From the NCBI RefSeq assembly GCF_009494395.1, contig NZ_VZCB01000099.1:61849-125848 (forward strand): a stretch of 64,000 nucleotides of DNA. The letters run 5' to 3'. This stretch comes from Segatella copri (GTDB lineage: Bacteria; Bacteroidota; Bacteroidia; Bacteroidales; Bacteroidaceae). The notes beneath the pieces were generated by a model, which searched no databases, was not told the DNA's origin, and saw only the letters and a program-made list of their open reading frames with translations. This document shows, one piece after another, positions 27,867 to 35,645 of this stretch; position 1 is the first letter of the stretch; each line of letters begins with the position of its first letter. The position numbers and the translations under genes were made by a program.

Positions 27867-28565
27867 ATGATAAAGGCAGAACAGAAAGTATTAAAGCGTT
27901 TCAACAAGGGCTGTGTGGATTATCATCTTCTGGAAGATGGTGATCGCATTCTCATTGCTTTGAGTGGAGGCAAGGATTCATTGGAACTTGTCCGTTTGCT
28001 GGCTCAGCGTGCCCGTATCTTCAAACCGCATATAGAAGTGGAAGCAGCTCATATCATCATGGATAATATTCCTTACGAGACTGACCGCTCTTATCTTCAG
28101 GATTACTGTGCTGAGAATGGCATCCGGCTCCATATCCTGCACAGTTCTTTCGATGAATCCATCGATCCCCGCAAAACCCGTTGCTTCCTCTGTGCCTGGA
28201 ATCGCCGCAAGACGCTCTTCGAGTTTGCGGTAAATAATGGTTTCAATAAGATAGCCTTGGGCCATCACATGGATGATATCCTCGTTACCCTGCTGATGAA
28301 TATCACCTTCGAGGGTTCTCATTCCACCATGCAGCCCAGTCTTCCTTTAAAACATTATCCGCTCACCATTATCCGCCCCCTTTGTCTGGTGCATGAGGCG
28401 GATATCCGTCAGGTGGCAGAAGAGTTGCATTTCACTAAGCAGAAGGCGCTGTGTCCTTATGAAGAGACCACTCGCCGTGCGGATATGCAAGCCATCTTCC
28501 AGCAGTTGGAGCGGTTGAATCCTGAAGCGCGCTATAGTCTTTGGCGTTCTGTCTTTATGGCATAA
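27867..28565 (+). CDS. TtcA-like PP-loop ATPase (tRNA thiolation family)
   Basis: A 232-residue protein with the PP-loop SGGKDS at residues 33-38, the CFLC pair near 107-110 and a third Cys in KALCPYEETTRR. This is the TtcA pattern, in which three cysteines hold a 4Fe-4S cluster that supports 2-thiocytidine formation at tRNA position 32. The protein is shorter than E. coli TtcA (about 310), as in other Bacteroidales homologues, so its exact tRNA target is an inference. Intrinsic terminators flank the gene. Confidence 0.8.
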   Translation: MIKAEQKVLKRFNKGCVDYHLLEDGDRILIALSGGKDSLELVRLLAQRARIFKPHIEVEAAHIIMDNIPYETDRSYLQDYCAENGIRLHILHSSFDESIDPRKTRCFLCAWNRRKTLFEFAVNNGFNKIALGHHMDDILVTLLMNITFEGSHSTMQPSLPLKHYPLTIIRPLCLVHEADIRQVAEELHFTKQKALCPYEETTRRADMQAIFQQLERLNPEARYSLWRSVFMA

Positions 28566-28591
28566 AATATAGTAGAAGAAGCAATAAAAAA

Positions 28592-28667
28592 GAAAGTAGT
28601 TTCATGTGCTCATGAAACTACTTTCGTTAGCCAATGAAATAGGCTTCATTTGCCATCGAAGCCTATT
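28592..28667. terminator. Two tandem hairpins between convergent genes
   Basis: The first is a perfect 15-bp stem with a TGCT loop (28592-28606 with 28611-28625); the second is a 10-bp stem AATAGGCTTC (28638-28647 with 28658-28667). Together they separate the TtcA-like gene from the convergent transglutaminase-like gene. Confidence 0.8.
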
Positions 28668-28705
28668 GTATTTGTTCCTGGGGTAAATCTAGTAAATGGC
28701 AGTTA

Positions 28706-29608
28706 CTAATTTTGGGGAGCTGCCCAGAAACGTGAAGCATCTGTTGTCAGTACTGAATGGTCGGGAAGTTCAAAACCTTTGAATCCAGAAGGAACAAGCA
28801 CGATATGGCGATTCTTGTTTCTATAAGCAGGATTATTGTCTTCGCGACCATAGCCTGTTGTCTCCCAAGTATCAAACCTGTATAAGTTTTTTGCCCAATA
28901 TGCTCTGTAATAAACAAAATCATTATCTGAATTCAAGAGAGGACGGTAAACGATTTCTCTGCCGTCAATATATCGCTCACGCATTTCTGCAAGAGAAAGT
29001 GGAGTGCCTTTTTCATCTTCTGCCCAAGCATTCATATCCGAGTCTAGCATAGCCCATTTCTGTAATTCTGGCAGCCACACCAGGTTAACAACATGGCAGT
29101 CGGAATCCTCGGAATCTGCGGGATGACAAGTTACAAAGCGGTTTACAATACCCTCAGACAGCAATAGTTCGTGTAAGAGGATGGAGTGTAATCGACAGTT
29201 GAATGCAGGCTCTATCGATCGAGTGTATTTCCAGAGATCTATAGCATTACGTCTCTTAGGATTAATCTTTTGATTGGCATGAGGAATGTTTTCCGCTACA
29301 AAACGTGCCAGTGAAATGGCTTTGTCCCATGTTGGCATTGTGGAAGATACAACAGTATCGAGTTTGAAATATTCACGGATTTTTTGTGATTGGACAGAAT
29401 CTTTCTGATATGCAAAATGATAGGACGTAGTATCTGGTACATATTTGCCAGCGTCTTTTAATTTTTCTACCATTTCATTCTTCAGCGAATTGCAAAGGTA
29501 AGCTTCCACTTGTTTATTGAAAACAAAGCGTGCCAACAGTAATGTTGCTACAGCTATGAGCAGGATTCCAAGGATGCTCCAGCCAACCAACTTGATTTTT
29601 TTCTTCAT
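28706..29608 (-). CDS. Transglutaminase-like membrane-anchored protein
   Basis: A 300-residue protein with one N-terminal membrane helix (WSILGILLIAVATLLLARF) and an extracytoplasmic domain. The segment FNCRLHSILLHELLLSEGI, then SDCHVVNLVWL and WAMLDSDMNAW supplies the Cys-His-Asp triad of the transglutaminase-like fold in the right order and spacing. Members act as cysteine proteases or peptide-modifying enzymes; the substrate here is unknown. It stands alone with a strong terminator region downstream. Confidence 0.75.
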   Translation of the reverse strand: MKKKIKLVGWSILGILLIAVATLLLARFVFNKQVEAYLCNSLKNEMVEKLKDAGKYVPDTTSYHFAYQKDSVQSQKIREYFKLDTVVSSTMPTWDKAISLARFVAENIPHANQKINPKRRNAIDLWKYTRSIEPAFNCRLHSILLHELLLSEGIVNRFVTCHPADSEDSDCHVVNLVWLPELQKWAMLDSDMNAWAEDEKGTPLSLAEMRERYIDGREIVYRPLLNSDNDFVYYRAYWAKNLYRFDTWETTGYGREDNNPAYRNKNRHIVLVPSGFKGFELPDHSVLTTDASRFWAAPQN

Positions 29609-29623
29609 TTTTTATTCTATTAG

Positions 29624-29877
29624 TTATTTCATTTTTTCTATCTGTTCCTGGGTTAGTCCGGAATACTTCTTGATTAGATTGATGTCAACACCATCGGCAA
29701 GCATGTTCTTGGCAATTTCCAAGGCTTTCTCATTCTTACCTTCTTGCTTCGTCGTATCAATAGAATTTTTGATATGAGGAAGCAAATCAGTAAATTCTTG
29801 TTCATTGCCGTTCCAAATATTCGCTTGAAACCGAAGTCGGTCAGCAAGCTGATGTATGTTTCTTCTACCTGTTTCAT
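29624..29877 (-). pseudogene. Collapsed Rpn/PD-(D/E)XK nuclease-family gene
   Basis: The N-terminus MKQVEETYISLLTDFGFKRI and GTAMNKNLLI is that of Bacteroidetes Rpn-family (transposase_31-like PD-(D/E)XK) nucleases. The C-terminus, in another frame, is their usual tail: KQEGKNEKALEIAKNML, then GVDINLIKKYSGLTQEQI. The body of about 200 residues with the nuclease active site is missing, and the two ends are joined out of frame. It is a deletion remnant of a mobile recombination-promoting nuclease. Confidence 0.75.
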
Positions 29878-30095
29878 ACGTCATTCTTTTTAAATCTTAT
29901 GCAAAGATTTTGCCAGCGAGTGCAATGAAAGCTTGCTTTCCAATTGCCGAGTGCCGCCAATCTTATGCAAAGGTACGCTGAATATTTGTAACCTCCAAAT
30001 TTTAAGGCAGTTTTTTCTTATAATCGTCTTGTTTCACATATATATTAAGGTAATTTCGTAGCGTCGGATATGCCCTTTCCTCCGTTAGGCGTTCC

Positions 30096-30164
30096 GGCGG
30101 ATTTACAATCCGCCGCTAATAAATGTCCTAACCTCTTTATGCTCTGGGGATATGTTATCCCCAG
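30096..30164. repeat. Pair of short perfect hairpins in a gene-free gap
   Basis: GGCGGATT-tac-AATCCGCC (30096-30114) and CTGGGGATA-tgt-TATCCCCAG (30144-30164), each with a three-base loop, 29 bases apart. The rest of the gap 29885-30312 has no credible gene: short frames across it lack any recognisable product. The GC-rich block 30057-30300 differs from the AT-rich flanks and looks like an inserted intergenic repeat unit. Confidence 0.65.
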
Positions 30165-30312
30165 CAACCAGGATGTAGTCTGCAATGTGATGGGAATGGG
30201 GGATTTCAAACCGATGCAGCGGATGTGGTGCTGAAGATGGGCTCTGGAGGCGCAGGTGGAGAACTTCGTCTTCATCGGTTCTTTCTCTCTCCTTTCCTCT
30301 CATTCTTGCTTC

Positions 30313-30981
30313 TTATTTCATGTCATCCGAGTTGAGTATGGTGATGGTCTTGCCATCAATCCTGATGGCGCCCTTCTCCTCGAATTCGGACAGGCAGCGG
30401 AGGAGCGAGAACTTCTGGATACCGAAGATATCCGCCATTTCCTGTCGGCTGACATCCAGCCGGATGGTTCTGCTCTGCTGTTTGGTAGCCATCTTGATGA
30501 GGTATTGCGCCACCTTCTCCTTGACGGAGAAAAGGGAGAGCATGCGCATTTTCTGCGAGAGGAAGATATCTATCTTTGACAGGTGCTGGATGAAGTTCCA
30601 GCGTATGCGCTCATCGGTATCTATCAGCAGTTTCAGTTCCGAAGGCTTCATGCGCAGGAGGGTAGTCTTCTTACTTGTCTCCACGCTTACGGGCATTTCG
30701 TTATGATGTGCGAAGATATAGGCAGGGGCTATCAGCATCGATTCCCCCAGCCGCTCTATCTGGGTCTGTTTGCCCGACAATCCCGACATGCGGGCTATCA
30801 TCTCTCCCTCGACAATGATGTCGGCATATCTGCAGGGCATTCCTGCCAGCACATAGATTTCCCTGGCAGGAAGCTCCACCATCCGGTAGCTTACCATCGA
30901 TAGCGCCCCTCTGATTTCCTCAGGAGTAAATCCCTCAAACACCGTGCATTTCTGCAAGGTAACGAATATTGATTCTTTCAT
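30313..30981 (-). CDS. Crp/Fnr-family regulator, probably HcpR-like
   Basis: A 222-residue regulator started at the ATG at 30981 (MKESIFVTLQKCTVFEGFT); an upstream ATG at 31002 is less likely. An N-terminal cyclic-nucleotide-type beta barrel (about 10-130), a dimer helix, and a C-terminal winged HTH (VSRQEMADIFGIQKFSLLRCLSEFEEKG) are clear. No Fnr-type N-terminal Cys cluster is present. It lies directly downstream of hcp on the same strand. In Bacteroidetes this neighbour is usually HcpR, a haem-dependent NO sensor that activates hcp; that role is inferred from context. Confidence 0.75.
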   Translation of the reverse strand: MKESIFVTLQKCTVFEGFTPEEIRGALSMVSYRMVELPAREIYVLAGMPCRYADIIVEGEMIARMSGLSGKQTQIERLGESMLIAPAYIFAHHNEMPVSVETSKKTTLLRMKPSELKLLIDTDERIRWNFIQHLSKIDIFLSQKMRMLSLFSVKEKVAQYLIKMATKQQSRTIRLDVSRQEMADIFGIQKFSLLRCLSEFEEKGAIRIDGKTITILNSDDMK

Positions 30982-31041
30982 ACATTTAAGTTTTATATTC
31001 AATAACGCATTTTCTCCCGATTTATTGTTCGCTCAAAAAAT

Positions 31042-31086
31042 AAGGCACTTTGCAACACTATCGAGAGTGTTATTGCAAAGTGCCTT
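31042..31086 (-). terminator. Long hairpin between hcp and the regulator gene
   Basis: Arms AAGGCACTTTGCAA (31042-31055) and TTGCAAAGTGCCTT (31073-31086) plus an inner ACACT/AGTGT stem give a nearly continuous stem of about 18 bp. The minus-strand tail is TATTTTTTG. It should stop most hcp transcripts before the regulator. Confidence 0.85.
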
Positions 31087-31161
31087 TTAAACATGAAAAC
31101 TTATCTTTTGATTTTTTACCCGAGTTTTACAGATTCTCTCTTAACTCAGTAGCTGCTGTTC

Positions 31162-32805
31162 TTATCCTATATATTTTTTGATGTCCTCTTCTACCGTTCC
31201 GTTTCCGGCAATGCCAAAGGTATCTACCAGTACCTTCAGTACGGCTGGTGAACAGAAGGCTGGGAGCGTAGGACCCAGATGGATGTTCTTTACGCCCAGA
31301 TGCAGCAGGGCAAGAAGTACGATGACAGCCTTCTGCTCGTACCAGGCAATATTGAAGAAGATAGGAAGGTCATTGATGTCGCTGGCTCCAAAGATCTCCT
31401 TCAGCTTCAATGCCACAACCGCCCAGGAATAGGAGTCGTTGCACTGACCGGCATCCAGCACACGAGGAATGCCGTTGATGTCGCCCAGATTGAGCTTGTT
31501 GTACTTGAACTTGGCACAGCCGCTGGTGAGGATTACTACATCCTGAGGCAGCGCCTTGGCAAACTCCTCGTAGTAGTTGCGACTCTTCATTCTGCCATCG
31601 CAGCCACTCATCACCACAAACTTGCGGATGGCTCCGCTCTTCACTGCCTCTACTATCTTGTCTGCCAGGGCAAAGACCTGGGCATGCGCAAAACCGCCGA
31701 TAATCTCGCCTGTCTCTATCTCCCTAGGTGGCTGGCAGGTCTTGGCAAGCGCAATCACCTCGGAGAAGTCCTTGTGGCCGTCGGCACCCGCCTGGATATG
31801 CTTCCAGCCAGGGAAACCGGTAGAGTTGGTGGTGAAGACGCGGTTCCTGTAGCCTGCCGATGGCGATGGCGGCACGATGCAGTTGGTGGTGAAGACTACA
31901 GGACCGTTGAAGCTCTCGAATTCCTCCTTCTGTTTCCACCACGCATTGCCGTAGTTGCCCACCAGATGCTTGTACTTCTTGAGCTGCGGATAGTAGTGGG
32001 CAGGAAGCATCTCGCCATGGGTATAGACGTCGATGCCCGTGCCTTCGGTCTGGATGAGGAGATCTTCGATATCCTTCAGGTCGTGACCGGAGATGAGGAT
32101 GCCCGGATTGCTGCCTGCGCCGATGTTCACCCGGGTGAGTTCCGGATTACCGTATGCCTGGGTGTTGGCCTTGTCGAGGAGTGCCATCACATCCACGCCG
32201 TACTTTCCTGTTTCGAGTACCACGCCCAGCAGCGTGTTCATATCAGCATCAGGGTTGCTGATAGTGGCGAGTGCACGGCAGATGAAGCTGATGATTTCGT
32301 TGTTCTCTTCTCCCAGATGGGCTGCGTGCTCGTAGTATGCCGCCATACCCTTCAGGCCGAGCATGGTGAGTTCCTTGAGCGAGCGGATATCTGGATTCTC
32401 GTGGCGGAGCACGGATTCACGGGCACCCTCAGCCTCATAGTCTGTCTTCTCGCCACCCCAGGTTACCTCCTGATAAGCAGGGAGGTGGATATTCATGCTT
32501 GCCGCCTTTTCCAGCAGCAGTTTCTTCAGTACGATGCCCTTATCTACCTTTTGCAGGATATCCTGGTCGTTGAAGTTGGCGTTGGTGATGGTGGTGAAGA
32601 GTGCATCCGTGAGGAAATGGGTTACCTCTGGTGTCGGTTCTTCGCCTATGCTATGCTGTATGGTTCCTATGCCACGAACCACGCTGAGCAGCAGATCCTG
32701 CCACTTGGAAGTTGTTGCCTCCTTACCGCAAACACCCTTGATGGTACAGCCTGTACCCTTAGCTGTTTCCTGACACTGGAAACAGAACATCTTGTTTTCT
32801 GCCAT
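31162..32805 (-). CDS. hcp: Hybrid cluster protein (hydroxylamine reductase)
   Basis: A 547-residue Hcp. The N-terminal cluster ligands are Cys8, Cys11, Cys20 and Cys26 ([19 protein letters not shown]). The hybrid-cluster ligands appear in [45 protein letters not shown] and [10 protein letters not shown]. Family members reduce hydroxylamine in vitro and act as NO reductases or S-nitrosylation enzymes in vivo; in Bacteroidales they protect against nitrosative stress. Its promoter carries a striking palindrome, and a Crp/Fnr regulator follows it. Confidence 0.96.
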   Translation of the reverse strand: MAENKMFCFQCQETAKGTGCTIKGVCGKEATTSKWQDLLLSVVRGIGTIQHSIGEEPTPEVTHFLTDALFTTITNANFNDQDILQKVDKGIVLKKLLLEKAASMNIHLPAYQEVTWGGEKTDYEAEGARESVLRHENPDIRSLKELTMLGLKGMAAYYEHAAHLGEENNEIISFICRALATISNPDADMNTLLGVVLETGKYGVDVMALLDKANTQAYGNPELTRVNIGAGSNPGILISGHDLKDIEDLLIQTEGTGIDVYTHGEMLPAHYYPQLKKYKHLVGNYGNAWWKQKEEFESFNGPVVFTTNCIVPPSPSAGYRNRVFTTNSTGFPGWKHIQAGADGHKDFSEVIALAKTCQPPREIETGEIIGGFAHAQVFALADKIVEAVKSGAIRKFVVMSGCDGRMKSRNYYEEFAKALPQDVVILTSGCAKFKYNKLNLGDINGIPRVLDAGQCNDSYSWAVVALKLKEIFGASDINDLPIFFNIAWYEQKAVIVLLALLHLGVKNIHLGPTLPAFCSPAVLKVLVDTFGIAGNGTVEEDIKKYIG

Positions 32806-32877
32806 ATTGCTATCAATTAATGAGTTATTTTAATGTTTTCTTCCAGGCGGCAATCTGCCATTCCTGGTTTTCGGCTG

Positions 32878-32929
32878 CAAAATTACGGCTTAAAAAATAA
32901 TCCTACGGTAACAATTGTGACCGTAGGAT
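32878..32929 (-). promoter_or_regulatory. hcp promoter with -42 palindrome that also terminates trxA
   Basis: A -7 box TAATTTTG lies at 32885-32878 without a -33 TTG at normal spacing. A 30-bp palindrome with one mismatch covers 32900-32929 (core GGTAACAATTGTGACC). Its centre is about 43 bases upstream of the predicted start point, the place of a class II Crp/Fnr activator site. On the minus strand it is followed by TTATTTTTT, so it can also end trxA transcription. Confidence 0.6.
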
Positions 32930-32984
32930 ATTAAAAAAACATAAAAAGAGTGTGGGGGAATGGATTTCGTTTTCAGCAGGGCTA

Positions 32985-33284
32985 TTATTGCAGCTGCGAA
33001 ATTTTCTGCATCAAATCATTCAGGCTCATGGCTCCGCTCTGTCGCCAGAGCATTTCTCCCTTTTTGAAGAGCATGAGAGTAGGGACCGACTGAATGCGGT
33101 ACTGCATGGACAGTGCCTCGTTCTTGTCTACATCTACTTTCAGGATTCTGATGTCATCGCCCATCTTCTCCTTCAGCTGTTCCAGGATAGGGTGCATCAT
33201 CTTGCAAGGTCCGCACCAGGTAGCGAAGAAATCTACCAATGTCAGCTGTTCGCCGTTAATCATTTCATTGAATTTTTCCATCAT
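32985..33284 (-). CDS. trxA: Thioredoxin
   Basis: A 99-residue thioredoxin with the active site FFATWCGPCKMMHP (Cys24, Cys27), the KVDVDKNEALSMQY helix and the cis-proline segment SVPTLMLFKKGE. No signal peptide, so cytoplasmic. It keeps protein thiols reduced. It lies between hcp and oxyR, in line with a peroxide/nitrosative stress block. ATG codons at 33284 and 33281 are both possible starts. Confidence 0.93.
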   Translation of the reverse strand: MMEKFNEMINGEQLTLVDFFATWCGPCKMMHPILEQLKEKMGDDIRILKVDVDKNEALSMQYRIQSVPTLMLFKKGEMLWRQSGAMSLNDLMQKISQLQ

Positions 33285-33399
33285 TATTGATATTTAAAAG
33301 TTATTACTTGTTTTTATCGGTGCGAAGATAAGAAGAATCCGGCATTCCACCAAATCACTCAGTCAATGCGGCGATAGATGGAGTCTATTCATTTTAAGG

Positions 33400-34326
33400 T
33401 TACAGCCTGATGCCGTATTTCCTGATGCCTTCTCCCATCATCTCCTCCGGAATGAATATCTTGAGGGTATCGACTAGGGTGTTCAGCATCCGCTCACGGA
33501 TGTAATCCTCCCTGATATAGAGCGATATGCGCCGCTGCGACAGATAATCTTCTTCTATCTTTCTTACATTCCTCTTCTGCTCCTCACTCAGGAAGGGGAG
33601 GTGCATCTCTGGAATGATGGTGAAGCCACCATTCTCATCCACTATCCTTATCAGGGTCTCGATGCTGCCTGCCTCATAGATATGATGACCCTTGCTGCGC
33701 GCCTTGCAGAACGAAAAGGCACTGTTGCGCAGACACTGTGCCTCCTTCATAATCCACATGTTCTCATACTCCAGATTCTCTGGCTTGAAAACAGGGAGCT
33801 TGCGCCAGCATCTCTCGGCAAGATACACATAGAACTTCTCCGTGTAGAGCGGTATCTCCAGAATGCCTTCACGGATATTGTCGGAGATGGCTATGCCGGC
33901 ATCCGTCTCACCACGAAGCAGGGAATCGAGCATGAAATCAGCCTTCAGTTCCTGAATGTTGAGATCCACCGATGGATAGTTTTCCCGATAGTGTCTGATG
34001 AACTTGGGCAGGATGTAGGGGGCAATGGTTGGACCCACGGCGAGCGACAGTCTTCCGCCTATCTCTCCCTTATCTTCCATCACGATTTCCGAGATGCGTT
34101 CTGTCTCCTGCAATGCCGTTTCTGCCTGACGGATAATCTTCTTGCCTGATGCAGTGGGAGATACGGTCTTGTTGTTTCTTTCGAAGATACGGGTATCCAG
34201 TTCTTCCTCCAGTTTCACAAGCATGGCACTGAGCGTGGGCTGCGAAACCAGGCAAGCCTCTGCCGCTCTCGCAAAATTGCGAAAGCGGTTGAGTGCCACA
34301 ATATATTTCAGTTGCTGTAAATTCAT
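33400..34326 (-). CDS. oxyR: Hydrogen peroxide sensor OxyR
   Basis: A 308-residue LysR-type regulator. The HTH is at the N-terminus (MNLQQLKYIVALNRFRNFARAAE is split here: HTH 17-42 with QPTLSAMLVKLEEEL). The effector domain contains CLRNSAFSFC, which puts cysteines at 198 and 207, one residue from E. coli OxyR Cys199 and Cys208. The peroxide-sensing pair is therefore intact. OxyR turns on catalase, peroxiredoxin and thioredoxin genes; trxA lies directly downstream. Confidence 0.92.
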   Translation of the reverse strand: MNLQQLKYIVALNRFRNFARAAEACLVSQPTLSAMLVKLEEELDTRIFERNNKTVSPTASGKKIIRQAETALQETERISEIVMEDKGEIGGRLSLAVGPTIAPYILPKFIRHYRENYPSVDLNIQELKADFMLDSLLRGETDAGIAISDNIREGILEIPLYTEKFYVYLAERCWRKLPVFKPENLEYENMWIMKEAQCLRNSAFSFCKARSKGHHIYEAGSIETLIRIVDENGGFTIIPEMHLPFLSEEQKRNVRKIEEDYLSQRRISLYIREDYIRERMLNTLVDTLKIFIPEEMMGEGIRKYGIRL

Positions 34327-34361
34327 ATCGCTATTCTATTTATATCAGCCAAGTACAGGGC

Positions 34362-34940
34362 TTATCTTGCCTTGAGTTTGCAGATGAGTTGAGTCATGTT
34401 GCCCATCGGACAGAAAACACACCAGGTTCTAGGACGATAGAAGATGGTGAGTAGCACACCCACTATCAGCGAGGTGAGCATGATGCCATAGAGACCGAAG
34501 GCAAATTGAGCCTTCCAGGGTTCTATCTCTACAGGATATGCCCAGTGCCAGGGAACATCAAAGCTCCATAGCAGGTGAATGGTCTGATGGAGATTCTCTG
34601 CACCCTTTGCCACCATCACTGTGAGGATGATCATCTGGATGAAGAAGAACATGAAGAACAGCAGAAATCCATGACGGAACCATTTGGATGATAACCATCT
34701 TGGTGCTACCTTCCTGCGCGACCATCCCAGGGTGTTTCCTATTTGAAGGAAAAGCTGACCACGCCCACAATAGTTGTTGCAATATCCCTTGCCGCCTCCG
34801 AAAACAGCCATGAACAGCGGAATCATAAAACAGATGACTCCCAGCCATGCAAACACGATATTGAAGAATCCAAGGGTGAAATAGGTGGCAGATACCAGCC
34901 ACAGATAATCACTCCACTTCTTGCTTTTTTGTCTTGCCAT
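34362..34940 (-). CDS. NapH/NosR-like membrane Fe-S protein
   Basis: A 192-residue membrane protein with about four helices. Two Cys motifs face the cytoplasm or helix ends: KGYCNNYCGRGQLF (about 53-66) and TWCVFCPMGNMTQL near the C-terminus. These resemble the cysteine motifs of NapH, NosR and CcoG-type quinol-linked Fe-S proteins, although the ferredoxin domain is absent here. A separate ferredoxin gene lies 18 bases upstream, so the two probably form a split electron-transfer unit. Confidence 0.7.
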   Translation of the reverse strand: MARQKSKKWSDYLWLVSATYFTLGFFNIVFAWLGVICFMIPLFMAVFGGGKGYCNNYCGRGQLFLQIGNTLGWSRRKVAPRWLSSKWFRHGFLLFFMFFFIQMIILTVMVAKGAENLHQTIHLLWSFDVPWHWAYPVEIEPWKAQFAFGLYGIMLTSLIVGVLLTIFYRPRTWCVFCPMGNMTQLICKLKAR

Positions 34941-34958
34941 AAAAATGCTTTTTATCTG

Positions 34959-35150
34959 TTATCTCAATACCTTGTGCATGACTCCTGCCGGACAATTCCT
35001 TTCACAGATGCCGCAACCTATGCACAGATCCTCATTCACTACTGCATAACATCCCCGGTAGATGCTGATGGCATCCTTGGGACACACCTTTACGCAAACA
35101 CCACATGCCACGCAGCGGTCGTGCTCGCTTTGAGCCTTGTATTTTGCCAT
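34959..35150 (-). CDS. Two-cluster 4Fe-4S ferredoxin
   Basis: A 63-residue bacterial-type ferredoxin with two cluster motifs: CVACGVCVKVCPKDAI and CIGCGICERNCPAGVM. Each has the full CxxCxxCxxxCP spacing, so two 4Fe-4S clusters are expected. It is 6 bases after the C_GCAxxG_C_C gene and 18 bases before the NapH-like gene. It probably carries electrons to the latter. Confidence 0.9.
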   Translation of the reverse strand: MAKYKAQSEHDRCVACGVCVKVCPKDAISIYRGCYAVVNEDLCIGCGICERNCPAGVMHKVLR

Positions 35151-35156
35151 CGTTTT

Positions 35157-35555
35157 CTACTGATCGGTTAGTTTATCAAACTGCTCTTCCAGAAATTCTG
35201 CCGCATCGGCTACGCAGAGCGGGCATTCTCTGAGGACCTTTCCCGTACCTACGCCCTTGAGAAGCCTGCACTGGGTAGCTCCGTTGCGCTGCTGGAATTG
35301 GGTCATAATCTGTCGCATCGCCTTGATAGCCTTTGCCTTATCCTTGGTGGCAAGACCCAATACCACACCTGCTCCTACGAGGGCACCGCAGGTTCCTTCC
35401 ATATTTCCCATTCCCGCTGCAAAGGCATTGCCCACATTCTTGAGGGTATCTTCGTCGATACCTGTATAATCATAATAGGTACAAACCACTGCCTGGGTAC
35501 AGTTATGAGATCCACAACGCTTCTTTTCTGCTGCAATTTCTTTTCTTGTTTCCAT
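35157..35555 (-). CDS. C_GCAxxG_C_C family putative redox protein
   Basis: A 132-residue cytoplasmic protein with the family signature: Cys in SHNCTQAV, GMGNMEGTCGALVGA, CRLLKG and CPLCVADAAEFL, i.e. spaced conserved cysteines likely to bind a metal or cluster. Function is not established for the family. It is the first gene of a three-gene Fe-S operon; a -7 box TATCTTTG is at 35591-35584. Confidence 0.85.
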   Translation of the reverse strand: METRKEIAAEKKRCGSHNCTQAVVCTYYDYTGIDEDTLKNVGNAFAAGMGNMEGTCGALVGAGVVLGLATKDKAKAIKAMRQIMTQFQQRNGATQCRLLKGVGTGKVLRECPLCVADAAEFLEEQFDKLTDQ

Positions 35556-35645
35556 TTTTATCTTGTTTATTTGAATTTTGCTGCAAAGATACGGCTTTTA
35601 TGATAGATAAACGAAAGATGTTGGCTATTATATTATAGATTCTAT

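Noticed and set aside
30045..30303. Short overlapping minus-strand frames in the GC-rich block
   Set aside because: Their translations follow hairpin sequences, overlap each other and show no product; treated as intergenic repeat.
31279..32820. A 513-codon plus-strand open frame antisense to hcp
   Set aside because: It is the mirror of a strongly conserved hcp gene; its translation shows no domain and no promoter was seen for it.
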